Shown here one piece after another: positions 1 to 12,685 of a stretch of 47,769 nucleotides of DNA. Position 1 is the first letter of the stretch. Each line of letters begins with the position of its first letter. The stretch is from positions 1 to 47,769 of the forward strand of contig NZ_CBTK010000248.1 in the NCBI RefSeq assembly GCF_000531125.1. The letters run 5' to 3'. Source of the stretch: Candidatus Contendobacter odensis Run_B_J11 (GTDB lineage: Bacteria; Pseudomonadota; Gammaproteobacteria; Competibacterales; Competibacteraceae). The position numbers were made by a program, and so were the translations under genes. The notes below the pieces were generated by a model, which was not told the origin of the DNA, did not search any database, and saw only the letters and a program-made list of their open reading frames with translations.

Positions 1-2
1 TG

Positions 3-242
3 GCCAGCCTGGCCGGCATCGGCTACGGCCTCGCTGGCGGTACCCTCGGCAACCTGCTGGGATCAGCCGGGCTGGTGGCCGCCAGCGTCCTGCTGTGGCT
101 GATTGCCACCGCATGGGCGCGCTTGGTGATGCGCGCGGTGGAGAGCGACCAACTCCACAGGAAGGATAGCACCCGCGCTCGTCTGGTGACGCCGCAAGCC
201 GATGAAACCGACCCGTTCAGCCAGTTGCGCAGCGATCTCTAA
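3..242 (+). CDS. C-terminal part of a membrane protein (partial, 5' end outside window)
   Basis: An open frame runs from the left edge to a TAA at 240-242 and has no start inside the window. The visible 79 residues begin with a Gly/Leu-rich stretch. A hydrophobic segment (GLVAASVLLWLIATAW) follows, long enough for one membrane helix, and then a hydrophilic tail ending in FSQLRSDL. This looks like the last transmembrane helix plus cytoplasmic tail of a polytopic transporter, possibly an MFS permease, but the fragment is too short to name. It converges with secF across a 57-nt gap. The codon use matches the neighbouring housekeeping genes, which supports it as coding. Confidence 0.6.
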   Translation, partial: ASLAGIGYGLAGGTLGNLLGSAGLVAASVLLWLIATAWARLVMRAVESDQLHRKDSTRARLVTPQADETDPFSQLRSDL

Positions 243-270
243 GCACACGGCACGCCGCCAAACATGCAGG

Positions 271-289
271 GGAGGCAGAAGCAGCCTCC
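271..289. terminator. Stem-loop between convergent genes
   Basis: A perfect 6-bp stem, GGAGGC / GCCTCC, with a 7-nt loop lies between the convergent ends of the partial membrane gene and secF. The plus strand continues CTGCTTCGTTT, a poor U-tract, and the minus strand has none. It may act as a weak bidirectional terminator. This is inferred from position and stem only. Confidence 0.35.
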
Positions 290-299
290 CTGCTTCGTT

Positions 300-1244
300 T
301 CAGGGCCGCTCATCTGCGGTCTCTTTGGCCCGTGGCAACAAATCTTCACGACTGATGCCCAGGTACAACGCGGTGGCGCTGGCGACGTAGATCGATGAGT
401 AGGTGCCCACCACGATGCCAACGATCATGGCGATGGAGAACCCGCGCATCACGGTGCCGCCGAAAAAATACATCACGATGACCGACAACAGGGTGACGAA
501 GCTGGTCATGGTGGTGCGCGACAGCGTTTCGTTGATCGAGAGGTTCATGATCTCGATGGCCGTGCCCTTGCGCCGTTTGCGAAAATTCTCGCGGATGCGG
601 TCCAGCACTACGACGGTGTCGTTGACCGAGTAGCCGATCACCGCCAGCACCGCTGCCAGCACCGTCAGGTCGAATTCGATCTGGAACAGCGAAAACCAGC
701 CGACGGTGAAGATCACATCGTGGACAGTGGCGGCGACGGTACCGATTGCCAGCCGCCATTCAAAACGGAACATCACATAGACCAGAATCCCCAGCAGCGC
801 ACCCAGCGCCGCCAGCCCACCCTGTTCCACCAGTTCCTGGCCAACCTGCGGCCCGACGAACTCCGCCCGCACCAGAGTGACGTTAGCGCCGCCCTCGACG
901 CCTTGCAGGGTATGCAGCACGTCGTTGCTCAGGGTAGCGGCGTTGGTCTGCGCCCGGGGCGGGATGCGGATCAGCACATCTCTCGCCGTGCCGAAATGCT
1001 GGGCCTGGGCGTCGCCAAAGCCGGCTTTGGCCAAGGTGGCCCGGATTTGGGTGGGATCCGCCGGATTGGGATACTGCACCTCAATCACGGTGCCACCGGT
1101 GAAATCCAGTCCCAGATTCATCCCCCGGAACAGCAGCGAGCCGACCGCAATCAGCAGCACCGCGATGGACCAGCCCATCGCCAGCTTGCTCCAGCGCAGA
1201 AAATCAATATGGGTGTTGTAAAAATCAAATCGCCACATAGCCAT
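300..1244 (-). CDS. secF: Protein translocase subunit SecF
   Basis: SecF is an inner-membrane accessory subunit of the Sec translocon that works with SecD to use the proton motive force for late steps of protein export. The 314-residue protein has the usual length. It has an N-terminal transmembrane helix near residues 22-40, the SecD/SecF signature GLDFTGGTVIEV at 45-56, a periplasmic domain, and five C-terminal helices. These include the conserved IGYSVNDTVVVLDRIREN segment near 202-219. It is the last gene of yajC-secD-secF, 14 nt downstream of secD, the standard operon order. Nothing unusual was seen. Confidence 0.97.
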   Translation of the reverse strand: MAMWRFDFYNTHIDFLRWSKLAMGWSIAVLLIAVGSLLFRGMNLGLDFTGGTVIEVQYPNPADPTQIRATLAKAGFGDAQAQHFGTARDVLIRIPPRAQTNAATLSNDVLHTLQGVEGGANVTLVRAEFVGPQVGQELVEQGGLAALGALLGILVYVMFRFEWRLAIGTVAATVHDVIFTVGWFSLFQIEFDLTVLAAVLAVIGYSVNDTVVVLDRIRENFRKRRKGTAIEIMNLSINETLSRTTMTSFVTLLSVIVMYFFGGTVMRGFSIAMIVGIVVGTYSSIYVASATALYLGISREDLLPRAKETADERP

Positions 1245-1258
1245 TTTCCCGTGCGCAC

Positions 1259-3130
1259 TCAGACCGACAGCGTGGTCAGCTTGCGGCCGCCATAGATGAG
1301 ATTAACCAACGCCCGCGAGCCGGTGACCGCCGTAAACATCGAGGTCAGAATACCGATGCTGAGCGTCACTGCGAAACCCTTGATTGGGCCGGAGCCGAAG
1401 CCGAACAGCATGATCGCCGCAATCAGGGTGGTGATGTTGGAGTCGAGAATGGTGTCGAAGGCCCGATCAAAGCCAGCGTGAATCGCGGCTTGCGGGGTGG
1501 TGCCGTTGCGCAACTCTTCGCGGATGCGTTCATAGATCAGCACGTTGGCGTCTACCGCCATGCCCATAGTCAGCACGATACCGGCGATGCCGGGCAGGCT
1601 GAGGGTGGCTTGCAGCGTGGACAGCGCGGCGATGATCAGCACTACGTTGGCGGCCAGTGCCGCGTTGGCAATCATGCCGAATCGTTTGTAACGCAACACC
1701 ATGAACGCGCCGATCACCAGGAAAGAGATGAAGGCGGCGCGAAAACCCTGGGCGATGTTTTCCTTGCCGGCGCTGGGTCCGACGGTGCGCTCCTCGATAA
1801 TCTCGATGGGGCTGACCAAGGCGCCCGCCCGTAGCAGCAGCGCCAGATCGCGGGCTTCGCGGGTACTCTCCAGCCCGGTGATCTGGAAGCGCCGGCTCAG
1901 CCGGTCGCGGATGGTAGCGACATTGATCACTTCCTCGACGGTAAACGCGGTCTTCTTCAGATCACCGTTCACCCGCTTGGTTTCGGTCTTGTTCTCGATG
2001 AACACCACGCCCATGCGTTTGCCGATATTGTCCTTGGTGGCGTCCTCAAAGCGCTTGGCGCCCTTGCCATCCAGGGTAACGTAGACCGTGGCCCCGCCAT
2101 TTTGCGGGTCGAGGCCGGAGGAGGCATCCACAATGGCATCACCGGTCAGCATCACCCGCTTTTGCAGCAGCACTGGGCGACCATTGCGATCCTTGTACAG
2201 CCGCGAATTGAGCGGAACATGACCGCTGGTCGCGGCCTGATTCCAGTCGTTTTCCTCATCCGCCAGCCGGAATTCCAGGGTGGCGGTGGCGCCGAGAATT
2301 TCCTTGGCGCGCGCAGTGTCCTGCACCCCCGGCAGTTGCACCACAATGCGGTCGCTGCCCTGCTGCTGGATGATCGGCTCCGCCACACCTAATTCATTCA
2401 CCCGGTTACGCAGGGTGGTGATGTTCTGTTGCAGGGCGAAATCGCGCTTTTCCTTAATCTCGCGCTCGCCGAGCGTCAGCTTGAGACTGAGCGGCCCGGG
2501 TTGGCTCTGTTGCAGGCCCGACAGGTTCTTCCGCAGTGCGGGCGCGGCCTTGTCGCGTTCCGCCGCGTCCTTGAATTCCACCTGCACCCCGCCGGTCGCC
2601 ACTCGCCCGACCGAGGTATACAGCACTTTTTCGCTGCGCAACTGGGCACGGACTTCGTCGACATAACTGTCTTCGATCTGCTTGATGGTGGCGTCCATAT
2701 CCACCTGCATCAGGAAATGCACCCCGCCGCGCAGGTCCAGACCGAGATACATCGGATTCAGCCCGAGTGCCCGCATGAACCCCGGCGCCGCTGAGGCCAG
2801 ATTGAGCGCCACAATATAATCGCGGCCTAATTGATCCTTGAGGATGTCGGCCGCCTTGAGTTGTGTCTCCGGGTCGGCAAAGCGAACCAGCAGACGGCCT
2901 TCTTGCAGTTCCAGGCGCTTGATAGGCAGTTTTTCGGCGTCAAGCAGAGCGGCTACTCGGTTTTGGAAGGCCGAATCAACCACGATATTGGCTCTCGCCC
3001 CGGAGATTTGCACCGCCGGATCTTCGCCGAACAGGTTGGGCAGGGCGAAAATCAGCCCCCACAACATCACCAGACTGATCAGCAGGTATTTCCACAAAGG
3101 GTATTGATTCAGAGTGTACGGAGTGGACAT
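1259..3130 (-). CDS. secD: Protein translocase subunit SecD
   Basis: SecD forms the SecDF membrane complex that pulls exported proteins through SecYEG. It has 623 residues, close to the gammaproteobacterial norm. There is a first membrane helix near residues 13-31, the DLRGGVHFLMQVD motif near 133, a large periplasmic P1 region, and a C-terminal RND-like membrane domain with the VDANVLIYERIREEL motif near 520. It is followed by secF after 14 nt and preceded by yajC after 46 nt. The three genes are most likely cotranscribed, probably with tgt and argH upstream since all gaps are short. Confidence 0.97.
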   Translation of the reverse strand: MSTPYTLNQYPLWKYLLISLVMLWGLIFALPNLFGEDPAVQISGARANIVVDSAFQNRVAALLDAEKLPIKRLELQEGRLLVRFADPETQLKAADILKDQLGRDYIVALNLASAAPGFMRALGLNPMYLGLDLRGGVHFLMQVDMDATIKQIEDSYVDEVRAQLRSEKVLYTSVGRVATGGVQVEFKDAAERDKAAPALRKNLSGLQQSQPGPLSLKLTLGEREIKEKRDFALQQNITTLRNRVNELGVAEPIIQQQGSDRIVVQLPGVQDTARAKEILGATATLEFRLADEENDWNQAATSGHVPLNSRLYKDRNGRPVLLQKRVMLTGDAIVDASSGLDPQNGGATVYVTLDGKGAKRFEDATKDNIGKRMGVVFIENKTETKRVNGDLKKTAFTVEEVINVATIRDRLSRRFQITGLESTREARDLALLLRAGALVSPIEIIEERTVGPSAGKENIAQGFRAAFISFLVIGAFMVLRYKRFGMIANAALAANVVLIIAALSTLQATLSLPGIAGIVLTMGMAVDANVLIYERIREELRNGTTPQAAIHAGFDRAFDTILDSNITTLIAAIMLFGFGSGPIKGFAVTLSIGILTSMFTAVTGSRALVNLIYGGRKLTTLSV

Positions 3131-3176
3131 GACGCAGCATTTTCCGCAGCGCGCCCAGCGGCGCGCCGGCGTTGGA

Positions 3177-3524
3177 TTAGAGAGTGCCTTTGTAGGTGCC
3201 TTTCGGCATCAGCGATCCTAAAGCCTGCTTCTGGATCTTGATCTGGACGCCGTCGGCGATTTCCACTTGCAGGAAATTTTCGCCTACGTCGGTGACGCGG
3301 CCTAACACCCCGCCACCGGTAACCACCTCGTCGCCCTTCTTGACCGCATCCACCATCTGCTTGTGTTCTTTGGCGCGCTTGGTCTGCGGGCGGATCAACA
3401 GGAAGTAGAAAGCAACGATCAGCACAATCGGAAACAGCAGGTTCATCAGACCCATTTCGCTCGAAGGGCCGCCGGCGGTCTGAGCCATGGCGTCCTGGAT
3501 CAGGAAGTTCAGGATATTTTCCAT
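3177..3524 (-). CDS. yajC: Sec translocon accessory protein YajC
   Basis: YajC is a small single-pass inner-membrane protein that associates with SecDF. The 115 residues show a short N-terminal region, one membrane helix at about 27-44 (LLFPIVLIVAFYFLLI), and the family signature RPQTKRAKEHKQM. A soluble domain with the KGDEVVTGGGVLGRV motif follows. The minus-strand sequence just upstream has a recognisable GAGGAATTCCC-type ribosome site before the ATG. The gene sits between tgt and secD, its conserved place. Confidence 0.95.
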   Translation of the reverse strand: MENILNFLIQDAMAQTAGGPSSEMGLMNLLFPIVLIVAFYFLLIRPQTKRAKEHKQMVDAVKKGDEVVTGGGVLGRVTDVGENFLQVEIADGVQIKIQKQALGSLMPKGTYKGTL

Positions 3525-3598
3525 TGGGAATTCCTCGAATTAAACCGGATTCGTCGCTATGCCCCGGATTGCGATGGGCCTAGCGTCGCCACACCTTT

Positions 3599-6138
<2,540 letters not shown>

Positions 6139-6239
6139 AAAAACTCAACTACTCTGTAGGCTGAAAAAGACGCCATAGCTTGTCAAAACCATGAATTTCA
6201 AGGTGCGCCTAAAATGAACGGCAGTAAACCGATGCAACC

Positions 6240-7382
6240 TCACCGCTGGTCCAGCAACTCCCCGATAGCGTCAGCCGCTTGAGTGCTGGCATCACGGCGC
6301 AACAGGCGATGCAGCACATCAAACTCTGCCACCAACTGCCCACCCGCCGCCGGATCATCCAGCCAGTGCAACACCGCCAAACCCAAATTCTCCACCGTTG
6401 CCACTTCCTGAATAAATTCCGGGACTAACTCACGCCCTGCCAGCAGATTGGGCAAGGCGAAGTTGGAAATCGTCACCAGCCGCCGGGCGATCCAGGCTGT
6501 TACCGGGGCTACCCGGTACGCCACCACCATCGGCCGCTTGAGCAGCATTGCCTCCAAAGTTGCGGTCCCGGACGCCAGCAACACCGTATCAGCCGCCGTC
6601 ATCGCTTTGCGGGATTGGCCCTGAATCAGTGTCAGTGGCAACGCCGGAGCGCGTTCGGCCTTCATTCCCAGCAACATTTCATGCAACTGGGGCGTCGCCG
6701 CCGGCATCAGGAAATGCAGATCAGGCCGTTGCGTGTGTAGCCAGATCGCCGTGTCCAGAAGCAGCGCGCCCAGCCGGCTGACTTCACCTATACGGCTACC
6801 CGGTAGCAAAGCGACGATGCGCGTAGCTGCGGGCAACACCAGATCCAGTGCTTGTCGAGCGGCCACGGCATCGCTACGCATTGGAATAGTATCCGCCAGC
6901 GGATGACCCACGTAGCGCACCGGCACTCCGTGATCCTGATAGAACGCCGCCTCAAACGGCAACAGCGTCAACATTAAATCCACGGAACGGGCGATTTTTC
7001 GTACTCGCCACGGTCGCCATGCCCAGACCGAAGGACTGACGTAATGCACAGTGGGGATACCGCAGGTACACAACCGCCGTTCCAGCGTCAGGTTGAAATC
7101 CGGGGCGTCAATGCCGATGAACACTGCTGGCGGATCGGATCGCAGGCGTTGATAGAGTTGGTGGCGGATTCCGAGCAGTTCCGGGAGATGGCGCAACACT
7201 TCGACCAGCCCCATGACCGCCAGCCGCTCCATGGGCACCACACTCGAAAACCCTTGGGCCAGCATTTCAGGACCACCGATACCGGTGAAACGGGCGTGGG
7301 GATAGCGGGTCTTGAGGGCAGCGATGAGACCGGCACCGAGCAAATCACCCGACAGTTCGCCCGCAACGATAGCAATCTGCAC
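6240..7382 (-). CDS. lpxB: Lipid-A-disaccharide synthase
   Basis: LpxB joins UDP-2,3-diacylglucosamine and lipid X to make the lipid A disaccharide at the inner face of the inner membrane. I chose the GTG at 7380-7382 because it gives 380 residues and puts [18 protein letters not shown] at the very N-terminus, as in the family. A longer frame to 7442 would overlap lpxA by 47 nt. Family motifs visible are [49 protein letters not shown] and [11 protein letters not shown]. It closes the lpxD-fabZ-lpxA-lpxB cluster. The start is the only uncertain part. Confidence 0.95.
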   Translation of the reverse strand: MQIAIVAGELSGDLLGAGLIAALKTRYPHARFTGIGGPEMLAQGFSSVVPMERLAVMGLVEVLRHLPELLGIRHQLYQRLRSDPPAVFIGIDAPDFNLTLERRLCTCGIPTVHYVSPSVWAWRPWRVRKIARSVDLMLTLLPFEAAFYQDHGVPVRYVGHPLADTIPMRSDAVAARQALDLVLPAATRIVALLPGSRIGEVSRLGALLLDTAIWLHTQRPDLHFLMPAATPQLHEMLLGMKAERAPALPLTLIQGQSRKAMTAADTVLLASGTATLEAMLLKRPMVVAYRVAPVTAWIARRLVTISNFALPNLLAGRELVPEFIQEVATVENLGLAVLHWLDDPAAGGQLVAEFDVLHRLLRRDASTQAADAIGELLDQR

Positions 7383-7395
7383 CGTCGGCGCAGCT

Positions 7396-8169
7396 CTAGC
7401 GGACGATCCCGTTGCGGGAGGGCGCTGCCAGAAAATCGGCAAGAATTTGCAGTCGCGGGTACTCTGCCGTCATCTCCCGCACTTTCTCGATAGCCTCTTC
7501 CAAACGCAAATTGGTACGGTAGATCGCCTTGTAAGCACGGCGGATCGCCTGGATCTCTTCATCGGAAAAATCACGACGGCGCAGACCCTCAGCGTTGATA
7601 CCGTGCGGCTCAGCGCGGTAGCCCGCCACCGTCACATAAGGCGGCACATCATGATTCACCCCGCAGGCGAACCCGCAAAAGCTGTGCATCCCCAGACGGG
7701 TGAACTGATAAACCAGCGCGAAGCCGCCCAGCACCACATCATCCTCAATATGAACATGGCCGGCTAGCGATGCCCCATTGGCAAAAATGGTCCGGTCACC
7801 GATCACGCAATCGTGGGCGATGTGGACATAGGCCATGATCCAGTTGTCATCGCCCAGCCGAGTCAGCCCAGCGTCCTGCATGGTGCCGCGATTGATCGTC
7901 ACAAACTCGCGGATGGTGTTGCGGTCGCCGATTTCCAGCCGAGTCGGCTCGCCGCCATACTTCTTGTCCTGTGGCCTCTCACCCAGTGAGCTGAACTGAT
8001 AAATCCGGTTGTCGTGGCCGATGCGGGTCGGTCCCTGAATCACCACATGCGGGCCGATCCAGGTACCCGCCTCGATCTCTACGTCTGCGCCGATCACCGA
8101 AAACGGCCCCACCGTCACATCCGGTGCCAGTCGAGCTGACGGGTCTACTACGGCGCGCGAGTCGATCAC
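7396..8169 (-). CDS. lpxA: UDP-N-acetylglucosamine acyltransferase
   Basis: LpxA transfers the 3-hydroxyacyl chain from ACP to UDP-GlcNAc, the first step of lipid A synthesis. The 257 residues form the left-handed beta-helix of hexapeptide repeats (for example [19 protein letters not shown]). The family block [20 protein letters not shown] and the catalytic segment HIAHDC with His119 are present, and a helical C-terminal domain follows. It starts with GTG, whose GTGA overlaps the fabZ stop by 4 nt, indicating translational coupling. Confidence 0.97.
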   Translation of the reverse strand: MIDSRAVVDPSARLAPDVTVGPFSVIGADVEIEAGTWIGPHVVIQGPTRIGHDNRIYQFSSLGERPQDKKYGGEPTRLEIGDRNTIREFVTINRGTMQDAGLTRLGDDNWIMAYVHIAHDCVIGDRTIFANGASLAGHVHIEDDVVLGGFALVYQFTRLGMHSFCGFACGVNHDVPPYVTVAGYRAEPHGINAEGLRRRDFSDEEIQAIRRAYKAIYRTNLRLEEAIEKVREMTAEYPRLQILADFLAAPSRNGIVR

Positions 8170-8606
8170 GGATTAATATCCCGCTTGGCGCACATCAGCT
8201 CCGTCGTTGCTACCAACTGCCCGTCGACCTTCGCCTCGCCGAAAAATTTACCAATGCCCCGCTTGATCCGATCCAGTCGCACTTCCAGAATCAACTGATC
8301 GCCCGGCCCGACCGGCCGTTTGAAGCGGGCATGATCCACCCCCACCAGGTAATACATGGAGCGATGGTCCGGCCGTTCCCCCTCGCTTTTGAAGGCGAGA
8401 ATACCGGTCGCTTGCGCCAGCGCCTCCAGGATCAGCACCCCAGGCATGATGGGCCGTTGCGGAAAATGGCCGGAAAAAAAGGGTTCGTTGAAACTGACAT
8501 TTTTAAGGCCCGTTAACGACTGTCCTGGCTCAATGGATAGCACCCGATCAATCAGCAGAAAGGGATAGCGGTGCGGCAGGTATTCCAGAATTTCCTGAAT
8601 ATCCAT
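8166..8606 (-). CDS. fabZ: 3-hydroxyacyl-ACP dehydratase FabZ
   Basis: FabZ dehydrates 3-hydroxyacyl-ACP in fatty acid elongation and competes with LpxA and LpxD for the same substrate, hence the shared operon. From the ATG at 8606 the protein is about 146 residues, a normal hot-dog-fold length. It shows [13 protein letters not shown] near the N-terminus and the catalytic segment [20 protein letters not shown] with its His and Glu. An in-frame TTG at 8615 with GAGG upstream is an alternative start. The stop overlaps lpxA by 4 nt. Confidence 0.97.
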   Translation of the reverse strand: MDIQEILEYLPHRYPFLLIDRVLSIEPGQSLTGLKNVSFNEPFFSGHFPQRPIMPGVLILEALAQATGILAFKSEGERPDHRSMYYLVGVDHARFKRPVGPGDQLILEVRLDRIKRGIGKFFGEAKVDGQLVATTELMCAKRDINP

Positions 8607-8627
8607 CGGTTCCAAAGCCTTAACCTC

Positions 8628-9659
8628 TCAAAGGGTGCCGTCTCGGTTGCTTTTTTTTTCCAGTGCCGCCAAGCGTCGGAATATTTCATCCAGCCGGCGC
8701 AGACGGGCGCTGATCTTGTTCCAGATCCGGTTCGGCTCCACCGCCAGCCCCGAGGAATACACCCCGGACTCGGTGATAGATTGGGTCACCAGCGACATGC
8801 CAGTGATTTGTACATGATCGACAATTTCCAGATGACCGGCGATTCCGACACCACCACCCAGCATGCAATGGCGGCCAATACGGGCGCTGCCGGCAATACC
8901 CACACAGCCCGCCAGCGCACTGTGGGCACCGATATGGACGTTGTGGGCAATTTGAATCTGGTTGTCCAGCTTAACTCCGTCCTCGATGACGGTATCTTCC
9001 AGCGCACCCCGGTCAATGGTGGTATTAGCCCCAATCTCGACCTCATCCCCGATCAGAACGCTACCGAGTTGGGGAACCTTGAGCCAGCGGCCCTTACTAT
9101 CGAGGGCGAGGCCGAAACCGTCGCTGCCAATGACTGCGCCCGGATGTATTAGCACCCGCTGACCCAGCCGCACCCGGTGGCAAATCGTCACCTGTGCTAC
9201 CAGTCGGCTATTTGCCCCGATAATGGCGTATTCGCCAATTACGCAACCCGGACCGATGACGACCCCCGCTTCGATGACAGCGCCTGCTTCCACCACGCAA
9301 TGCGGCCCGATCCAGGTATCGGCGGCAATATGGGAATCCGGGCTCACCCAAGCGGTGCAATGGACACCTCGCCGTGATTCGGCGACCGGCGCAAACAGCG
9401 CCGCCGCTCGGGCATAAGCAACATGGGGGTTAGCAGCCACTACCGCTGGTGTTGAACAACTTGCGGCATCTTCGGGTGACAAAATCACCGCAGTGGCCCG
9501 GGTGGTCTCCAGACACGCACGATAGCGGCGATGAGTCAGGAAGCTGAGATAGCCGGGTTCCGCACGGTGCAGAGGCGCTACTCCGACGATGACCGTTGCG
9601 GCATCGCATCCTCGCAGGTATGCACCCGCCACCACCGCGATTTCACCCAGCGTGGTCAT
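8628..9659 (-). CDS. lpxD: UDP-3-O-acylglucosamine N-acyltransferase
   Basis: LpxD adds the second 3-hydroxyacyl chain, at N2, to UDP-3-O-acylglucosamine in lipid A synthesis. The 343 residues have an N-terminal uridine-binding domain and then a long run of hexapeptide repeats (IGPHCVVEAGAVIEAGVVIG and more). The catalytic region QIAHNVHIGAHSALAG is present, and a C-terminal helix follows. The start lies 11 nt after skp, so the two are cotranscribed. Length and motif order are normal. Confidence 0.97.
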   Translation of the reverse strand: MTTLGEIAVVAGAYLRGCDAATVIVGVAPLHRAEPGYLSFLTHRRYRACLETTRATAVILSPEDAASCSTPAVVAANPHVAYARAAALFAPVAESRRGVHCTAWVSPDSHIAADTWIGPHCVVEAGAVIEAGVVIGPGCVIGEYAIIGANSRLVAQVTICHRVRLGQRVLIHPGAVIGSDGFGLALDSKGRWLKVPQLGSVLIGDEVEIGANTTIDRGALEDTVIEDGVKLDNQIQIAHNVHIGAHSALAGCVGIAGSARIGRHCMLGGGVGIAGHLEIVDHVQITGMSLVTQSITESGVYSSGLAVEPNRIWNKISARLRRLDEIFRRLAALEKKSNRDGTL

Positions 9660-9664
9660 CGGCT

Positions 9665-10177
9665 TTATTTGGTAGTCAGGCGCTTGAGTACTTTTTCGGT
9701 GGCATCCACCTGTGGACTGAAATACAGCGTCGCGCTATCGTTCACCACCAAGTCAAAGCCTTCTTCCTTGGCAACACTATTGATAACTTCCAGTACCTGC
9801 TTCTGGAATTTGCCCAGTTCTTCATTGCGGCGCAGATTAAAATCTTCCCGGAACTCGTCACTGGTTCGCTTCAACTCTCGAGCCTGATTGCGAATCTCAT
9901 TTTCCAAGCTGCGGCGCTGGCTTTCGCTCATTACCGCACCATCCTTGGAGAGTTTTTCCTCTTGTTTGCGTAGCGATTTCTGTGCTTCGACCAGACCCTT
10001 CTGCCGTGGCGCAAACTCCTGCTCCAATCGTTTGCTGGCTGCCTCGGCCTGTGGGGCACTATTGAGAATTTTGGCGATGCTGACAAAACCCAGTTTTACG
10101 TCGGCCGCCTGCGCCAGTGAAACGGGCAGCACCAAAGCGGTCGCGACCAACAAATTACGCATGATTTTCAATGTCAT
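9665..10177 (-). CDS. skp: Periplasmic chaperone Skp/OmpH
   Basis: Skp holds unfolded outer-membrane proteins in the periplasm and delivers them to BamA, which is encoded just upstream. The protein has a signal peptide (MRNLLVATALVLPVSLAQAA). A strand follows (DVKLGFVSIAKILNS), then a long charged helical region of coiled-coil character from about residue 60, ending in FSPQVDATEKVLKRLTTK. The start is ambiguous. A GGAGG lies only 1 nt before the ATG at 10177, 7 nt before an in-frame TTG at 10171 and about 16 nt before the ATG at 10162. The TTG has the best spacing. All three give a valid signal peptide. Confidence 0.92.
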   Translation of the reverse strand: MTLKIMRNLLVATALVLPVSLAQAADVKLGFVSIAKILNSAPQAEAASKRLEQEFAPRQKGLVEAQKSLRKQEEKLSKDGAVMSESQRRSLENEIRNQARELKRTSDEFREDFNLRRNEELGKFQKQVLEVINSVAKEEGFDLVVNDSATLYFSPQVDATEKVLKRLTTK

Positions 10178-10245
10178 ACCTCCAGCGGAAGAAGAGTGCG
10201 AGAAATTACCCCATACAAACAATCAAATCAACTTCAGAAATCAGC

Positions 10246-10358
10246 AGGACTTTCGCTTTCCGTCATTCCCGCGTTAGGCGGGAATCCAGTAAGCCGCTGA
10301 AAAGCCTGGATACCCGCTTTCGCGGGTATGACGAATTTACCGGTTTAGCGAAAGTCCT
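10246..10358. repeat. BIME-like paired-hairpin repeat, copy 1, with outer inverted repeat
   Basis: Between bamA and skp lies an element (core 10261-10333) of two hairpins. The first is CATTCCCGC..GCGGGAATCC-like and the second is ATACCCGC TTTC GCGGGTAT. They are joined by the linker CAGTAAGCCGCTGAAAA. The core is flanked by a perfect 12-nt inverted repeat, AGGACTTTCGCT at 10246-10257 and AGCGAAAGTCCT at 10347-10358, so the whole can fold into one long cruciform or mRNA stem. A second copy sits at 24253-24323 in the opposite orientation. It resembles dispersed extragenic palindromes of the REP/dRS3 type. In an mRNA running from bamA to skp it could affect stability or partial termination, which is inference. 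Confidence 0.85.
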
Positions 10359-10360
10359 GA

Positions 10361-12649
10361 TCAGTTAAACGGTACCCCGAAGGAGAACTGGAACACTTCC
10401 GTTTCATCACCGGACTGCTCGTTAAGCGGCGCGGCAACACTCAACACGATAGGGCCAAGTGGTGATAGCCATTGCCCGGAAATGCCAATCGAGTAGCGCA
10501 GCTCGTTGGCTTCGAAAGCACTTGGAGTCGCAAATACGTTGCCAATATCGAAAAAGGCTGCCACCCGCACATTTTCGGATTTTTCCATGAACGGTACGGG
10601 TAAAATCAACTGAGTATTAGCGACAGTTTTGAACGCACCACCGCTGGGTTCATCGTTGCTATAGCGCGGTCCCAGCGTATTCGATTTCCAACCCCGCACC
10701 GAGCGCAGACCACCTGCAAAGAAGTTCTCGAAAAAGGGCAACCCACCGGTATTGCTGTAACCGTCGCCATAGCCGATTTCACCGCCGACCGACCAGGTGA
10801 GCCAATTAGCCAGTTGGAAGTAGTTAATACTCCGGTAATTCAATTTGTAGAATTCCGCAGTACTCCCCGGCAAGGCAAACTGCCCTGCGATCTGATTCAG
10901 ACTGCCACTGCTTGGAAAGATAGTCCGATTACGGCTATCACGCGCCCAACTGGCGTCCAGTGTAAGCTGGTCATAGGTATCGCCGTTCTCCTTTAGATAT
11001 TCGAAGATTTCAATTGGTGTATTCGTCGTCGTACCGATCCAGATATGCTGGTATCCGGGACTCAACCGCAAGGTATCGAACTCGTTCAGCGGGAATCCAA
11101 AATTGACTAGAACGCCAGCGGCATTTCGGACATAGTTGGCCGTGTTGAGCTGAGCGCCGTCAATAGTCTGGTAAAACGCCCTGAAGCCAAGACTGACACC
11201 ATCTGGGGTGTAATAGGGATTAGTGTAGGAGAAACTGTAGTTATCGCCGGCCTGGCTGTTGTTCAGCACCAAGCCCAGTTGATTACCCGTGCCGAGAAAA
11301 TTGTTCTGCGTCACGCTGGCGTTCAGCAATATCCCCGATTCCTGGCCGTAGCCAATACCAAACATCAGACTGCCGGAGGGGCGTTCGACCACGGTGAAGT
11401 TAGCATCGACCTGATCACTGGCACCGGGCACAGCCGGTGTCTCGATATTGACGCTTTCCAGATATTCCAGGCGTTGCAGACGGGTCTTGGATCGGTCGAT
11501 ATCCTTGGTTGAGAACCACGAACCCTCCATTTGGCGCATCTCGCGGCGCAATACTTCATCCTGAGTTTTGATGTTGCCCTGAAAATTGACGCGCCGGACA
11601 TAAACCCGCTTGCCGGGGTCTACGACAAAATTCAGGGTGACCTTCTGAGTTGCATCGTCTACTTGCGGCACCGTGTTGACATTGGCGAAGGCATAACCTT
11701 CCTGGCCCAAACGTTCGCCGACCGCTTTGGCAGTTTCAGTGACCTTGGCGCGGGAAAAAGTCTCGCCTGGCTTAAGAGTAATCAGTGCGCGCAAGTCCGC
11801 TTCCGGGACCACGCCAAAATCGCCAGTCAATTGCACATCCTGGATAATGTACGGCTCGCCCTCCGTGATATTGATCGTGACATAAACATCCTTTTTATCC
11901 GGAGTGATAGAAACCTGAGAGGAATCTACATTGAATTTGAGATAGCCCCGATCCAGATAAAATGAACGCAAGGTTTCAATATCAGCAGCCAGTTTTTGTT
12001 TGGAATACTGATCATCCTTGGAGAAGAAGGAGAACCAGCCGCCGGTGGATGATTGCAATTTACCCAGTAGTTCTTTTTCAGTGAAAGCCTTGTTGCCGAC
12101 GATATTGATTTGGCTGATGCTGGCGACTGCGCCTTCCGCAATATCGATGTTCACTGCGACCCGGTTGCGTTCCAGTGGTTGCACCTGGCTTTTCACCTGC
12201 ACGGCGTATCGGCCACGACTGTAGTATAGCCGCAACAATTCCTGCTCTACCTTGTCGAGCAGGGCGCGGTCGAATACCCGCCCTTCGGCCAGGCCTACTT
12301 CTTTCAGTGACTTCTGGAGATCCTCGGTACTGATGTCGCTGTTGCCGGTGATCTTGACTTCGGCAATAGCCGGACGTTCGACCACGGTTACTACCAGCAC
12401 ATTGCCCTTTCGCTCCAGATTGACATCGGTGAAGAAGCCGGTTTTGAACAGAGCGCGGATAATGTCGGGGTAATCCTTCTCCGAAATCGATGAACCTACT
12501 TGCACCGGCAAATAATTAAAAACAGTGCCGGCGGAGATGCGTTGCAAGCCCTCAACCTGGATATCCCGCACCACGAAATCGGCGGCGTATACCCCGGATA
12601 CCGCGACCAGCAGGCCAATAGAAAGAATCAGGTAGCGACATAATTTCAT
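10361..12649 (-). CDS. bamA: Outer membrane protein assembly factor BamA
   Basis: BamA is the central beta-barrel of the machine that inserts proteins into the outer membrane. The 762 residues show a signal peptide ([15 protein letters not shown]). Five POTRA domains follow between about 24 and 425 (first block [20 protein letters not shown]), then a C-terminal barrel of the bacterial surface antigen family. Barrel motifs include [21 protein letters not shown] and [16 protein letters not shown]. The last residues are FGVPFN, so the terminal residue is Asn, not the more usual aromatic. Rsep (metalloprotease) lies upstream and skp downstream, the conserved envelope-assembly order. Confidence 0.96.
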   Translation of the reverse strand: MKLCRYLILSIGLLVAVSGVYAADFVVRDIQVEGLQRISAGTVFNYLPVQVGSSISEKDYPDIIRALFKTGFFTDVNLERKGNVLVVTVVERPAIAEVKITGNSDISTEDLQKSLKEVGLAEGRVFDRALLDKVEQELLRLYYSRGRYAVQVKSQVQPLERNRVAVNIDIAEGAVASISQINIVGNKAFTEKELLGKLQSSTGGWFSFFSKDDQYSKQKLAADIETLRSFYLDRGYLKFNVDSSQVSITPDKKDVYVTINITEGEPYIIQDVQLTGDFGVVPEADLRALITLKPGETFSRAKVTETAKAVGERLGQEGYAFANVNTVPQVDDATQKVTLNFVVDPGKRVYVRRVNFQGNIKTQDEVLRREMRQMEGSWFSTKDIDRSKTRLQRLEYLESVNIETPAVPGASDQVDANFTVVERPSGSLMFGIGYGQESGILLNASVTQNNFLGTGNQLGLVLNNSQAGDNYSFSYTNPYYTPDGVSLGFRAFYQTIDGAQLNTANYVRNAAGVLVNFGFPLNEFDTLRLSPGYQHIWIGTTTNTPIEIFEYLKENGDTYDQLTLDASWARDSRNRTIFPSSGSLNQIAGQFALPGSTAEFYKLNYRSINYFQLANWLTWSVGGEIGYGDGYSNTGGLPFFENFFAGGLRSVRGWKSNTLGPRYSNDEPSGGAFKTVANTQLILPVPFMEKSENVRVAAFFDIGNVFATPSAFEANELRYSIGISGQWLSPLGPIVLSVAAPLNEQSGDETEVFQFSFGVPFN

Positions 12650-12685
12650 AGGTATTTATTTACCCCAAGCCAGGGTTGGCAGTTC

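Noticed and set aside
6152-6186. TTGACA promoter upstream of argH
   Set aside because: The -35 is perfect, but the nearest -10-like hexamer (TACAGA on the minus strand) is 22 nt away and the 17-nt position reads CAGCCT.
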